Source: Roseateles depolymerans (lineage in GTDB: Bacteria; Pseudomonadota; Gammaproteobacteria; Burkholderiales; Burkholderiaceae_C). From it: a DNA stretch of 64,000 bases. Of this stretch, positions 62,972-64,000 are shown piece after piece (positions within the stretch are counted from its first letter, which is position 1; every line of letters starts with the position of its first letter). The notes beneath the pieces were generated by a model, which saw only the letters and a list, made by a program, of their open reading frames with translations, made no database searches and was not told where the DNA came from. A program made the translations under genes and the position numbers. The stretch is taken from the NCBI RefSeq assembly GCF_003387155.1, contig NZ_QUMT01000001.1, positions 1 to 64,000 on the forward strand, in the 5' to 3' direction.

Positions 62972-63074
62972 GAAGACGGGGAGGCGGGGTCTGTTTGCGG
63001 AGGTTAAGGAAGGAATGGCCGGCGAAGCCGGACAGGAGGGACACGTAGCAAACAGACCCCGCCTCCCCGTCTTC
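62972..63074. repeat. Large hairpin element B with conserved 49-nt loop
   Basis: Twenty-seven perfect base pairs join 62972-62998 to 63048-63074 around a 49-nt loop with an internal CCGGC-GAA-GCCGG hairpin (63019-63031). The loop differs from that of the element at 17267-17353 at about eight positions. The arms beyond TTTGC are unrelated to that copy. It also lies between convergent gene ends (the YgjP-type and MBL-fold genes). No T-run follows. Confidence 0.87.
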
Positions 63075-63337
63075 GATGGGCAGTGCACCCCCCCCCCACG
63101 CCCCCGGTATTTACCCTTGCCAGGAGCCCAAGATTGCCCGCCCCCCGGCCCCTCTGCCGGGTTTTCCCCCTTAGGGGGGGCTTGTCCCCCATTCCTGGTG
63201 GGATGCACACTCGCCAACGCTGTCATCACCGCATCTGAGCACGATTGGAGCCTGCTCCGTGCGGCGCCACGATTTCCGCAGCCTGCGCTGTGTTCGGTCG
63301 ATCCGCGCTGACGTTAATTGATGCATACAAGGCTCAG

Positions 63338-63366
63338 CGCCGCCGCCCCCGGAAGGGGCGGCGGCG
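63338..63366 (-). terminator. Strong hairpin after the MBL-fold gene
   Basis: CGCCGCCGCCCC (63338-63349) pairs with GGGGCGGCGGCG (63355-63366), a perfect 12-bp stem with a five-base loop, starting eight bases past the MBL-fold stop on the minus strand. No T-run follows, so it may end transcripts weakly or protect the 3' end. Confidence 0.5.
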
Positions 63367-63373
63367 ACTGGTT

Positions 63374-64000
63374 TCAAGCCGAGAACCGATACACCCCGTC
63401 ATCACCCAGATGGCGCCGCAACTGTCCTCCCAACCAGAGATGGTTCAGGTGGGCCACCGCTTCCCCCATGGCAAATGTGGTCTGGTGTAAATCCAGCGGC
63501 CGCCGGAACATCATCGGCAGCAGTTCCGCCGCGTGACTGGGCTTGGCCGTACAGGCGGCCAGCACCTCCGCCAGCCGCTCCGCATGATGCTGCTGCAACT
63601 GATCGATCCGCGCATGCAGCCCCTTGAATGGTTTGCCATGCGCCGGCAGCACCAGCGTGTCTTCCGGCAGCGGCAACAGCCGCGCCAATGAATCCAGATA
63701 CTGTCGCAGCGGATCCGCTTCCGGCTCCACGTCCACCACCGACACGTTCGTGGAAATTCGCGGCAACACCATATCGCCGGCGATCATCACCCCCAGCGAC
63801 TCCGACCACAGACTCATGTGCTCCGGCGCATGCCCATGGCCCACCAGACAGGTCCACGCGTGGTCGCCGATTTTGAGCTCCATCCCGTCCATCAAGCGCC
63901 GGAACGCAGGCGGCACGGCCGGCACCATGTTCGGGTAATAACTGGCCCGCCCGCGGATTTTCTCCAGCGACGCCGGATCCGACAGCCCGTGGCTTCCGAA
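63374..64000 (-). CDS. MBL-fold metallo-hydrolase, 5' end beyond the window
   Basis: The visible 208 residues are the C-terminal part of an MBL-fold enzyme; the frame stays open to the edge, so the HxHxDH motif lies outside. Seen are SHGLSDPASLEKIRGRASYY, TCLVGHGHAPEHMSLWSE (zinc His), VMIAGDMVLPRIS (bridging Asp) and LVLPAHGKPFKG (final His). A C-terminal winged-helix-like tail (LLPMMFRRPLDLHQTTFAMG, EAVAHLNHLWLGGQL) fits the subfamily with a beta-lactamase-associated winged helix. Substrate unknown. Confidence 0.88.
   Translation of the reverse strand, partial: FGSHGLSDPASLEKIRGRASYYPNMVPAVPPAFRRLMDGMELKIGDHAWTCLVGHGHAPEHMSLWSESLGVMIAGDMVLPRISTNVSVVDVEPEADPLRQYLDSLARLLPLPEDTLVLPAHGKPFKGLHARIDQLQQHHAERLAEVLAACTAKPSHAAELLPMMFRRPLDLHQTTFAMGEAVAHLNHLWLGGQLRRHLGDDGVYRFSA

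Larger units (their letters stand above)
62905..63373. other. Intergenic region between convergent genes
   Basis: This 469-bp region holds hairpin element B, a poly-C stretch (63088-63097), a C-rich tract and a terminator-like hairpin. A 98-codon open frame starting at 63015 crosses it but lacks protein-like composition. Nothing else could be identified. Confidence 0.7.

Noticed and set aside
63015-63311. 98-codon frame starting inside hairpin element B
   Set aside because: It has an AAGGA-ATG start, but the product is Pro-rich intergenic translation crossing a poly-C run, and the equivalent frame in element A stops after eight codons.
1-64000. CRISPR arrays, tRNA genes, prophage or complete insertion sequences
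   Set aside because: No regularly spaced direct repeats with unique spacers, no cloverleaf-like sequence and no transposase or phage gene were recognised.

Overview
The window is about 67% G+C and reads as a chromosomal segment of a betaproteobacterium of the order Burkholderiales, close in gene content to the Roseateles/Mitsuaria/Rubrivivax group. That placement is inferred from the 5S rRNA end, the Cys-poor DksA, the hslV-hslU, corC-lnt and glyQ-glyS-gmhB-plsC orders, and the chemoreceptors that lack the NWETF tail. No prophage, plasmid, CRISPR or complete insertion sequence is visible.

Region by region: 1-145 holds the end of an rRNA operon (5S plus terminator). 275-5919 carries lipid and aromatic catabolism: an MBL-fold hydrolase with an acyl-CoA ligase, a lipase-like hydrolase, and hppD divergent from an Lrp/AsnC regulator. 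5997-12861 holds an HDOD protein, two small unknown genes, a secreted beta/gamma-crystallin-like protein, an EF-G paralogue and a soluble sugar dehydrogenase. 12970-26829 is a signalling and accessory stretch: two tandem GNAT paralogues, a GGDEF protein with a destroyed active site, a GlxA/FtrA regulator with a rhodanese, CreA, an ArsR / short P450 / ABM-monooxygenase / DUF72 cluster, an intact GGDEF protein, a ChaA-type antiporter and two chemoreceptors. 26983-30276 is the fused acyl-CoA mutase IcmF.

30411-41304 is a complete assimilatory nitrate pathway: ANTAR antiterminator NasT, then nrtABC uptake, nirBD, nasA and cobA, which makes the siroheme precursor that NirB needs. The leader upstream of nrtA can be read in detail. 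A sigma-54 type -24/-12 promoter starts transcription at the foot of two hairpins, each with a six-base loop carrying A1 and G4. The second hairpin overlaps an intrinsic terminator. This is the architecture of nitrate-responsive ANTAR antitermination, but no nasS sensor gene lies beside nasT.

41341-46724 is a rearranged patch. A rhomboid-protease gene of lower G+C lies between two copies of a 39-bp sequence that is the 3' end of the preceding gene. Remnants of a chemoreceptor and of another small gene lie beside it. From 46905 to the end the content is housekeeping: coaX, a nucleotidyltransferase, hslVU with a sigma-32-like promoter, a STAS-like protein, dksA, a His-rich CobW-type metallochaperone, corC-lnt, glyQ-glyS-gmhB-plsC, a YgjP-type metallopeptidase and a truncated MBL-fold gene.

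The most unusual structure is a pair of large hairpins (17267-17353 and 62972-63074). Their 49-nt loops are about 84% identical. Apart from a shared inner TTTGC/GCAAA, their long, perfectly paired arms are unrelated in sequence. Both lie between convergent gene ends. GmhB also lacks the usual nucleophilic aspartate of its family.
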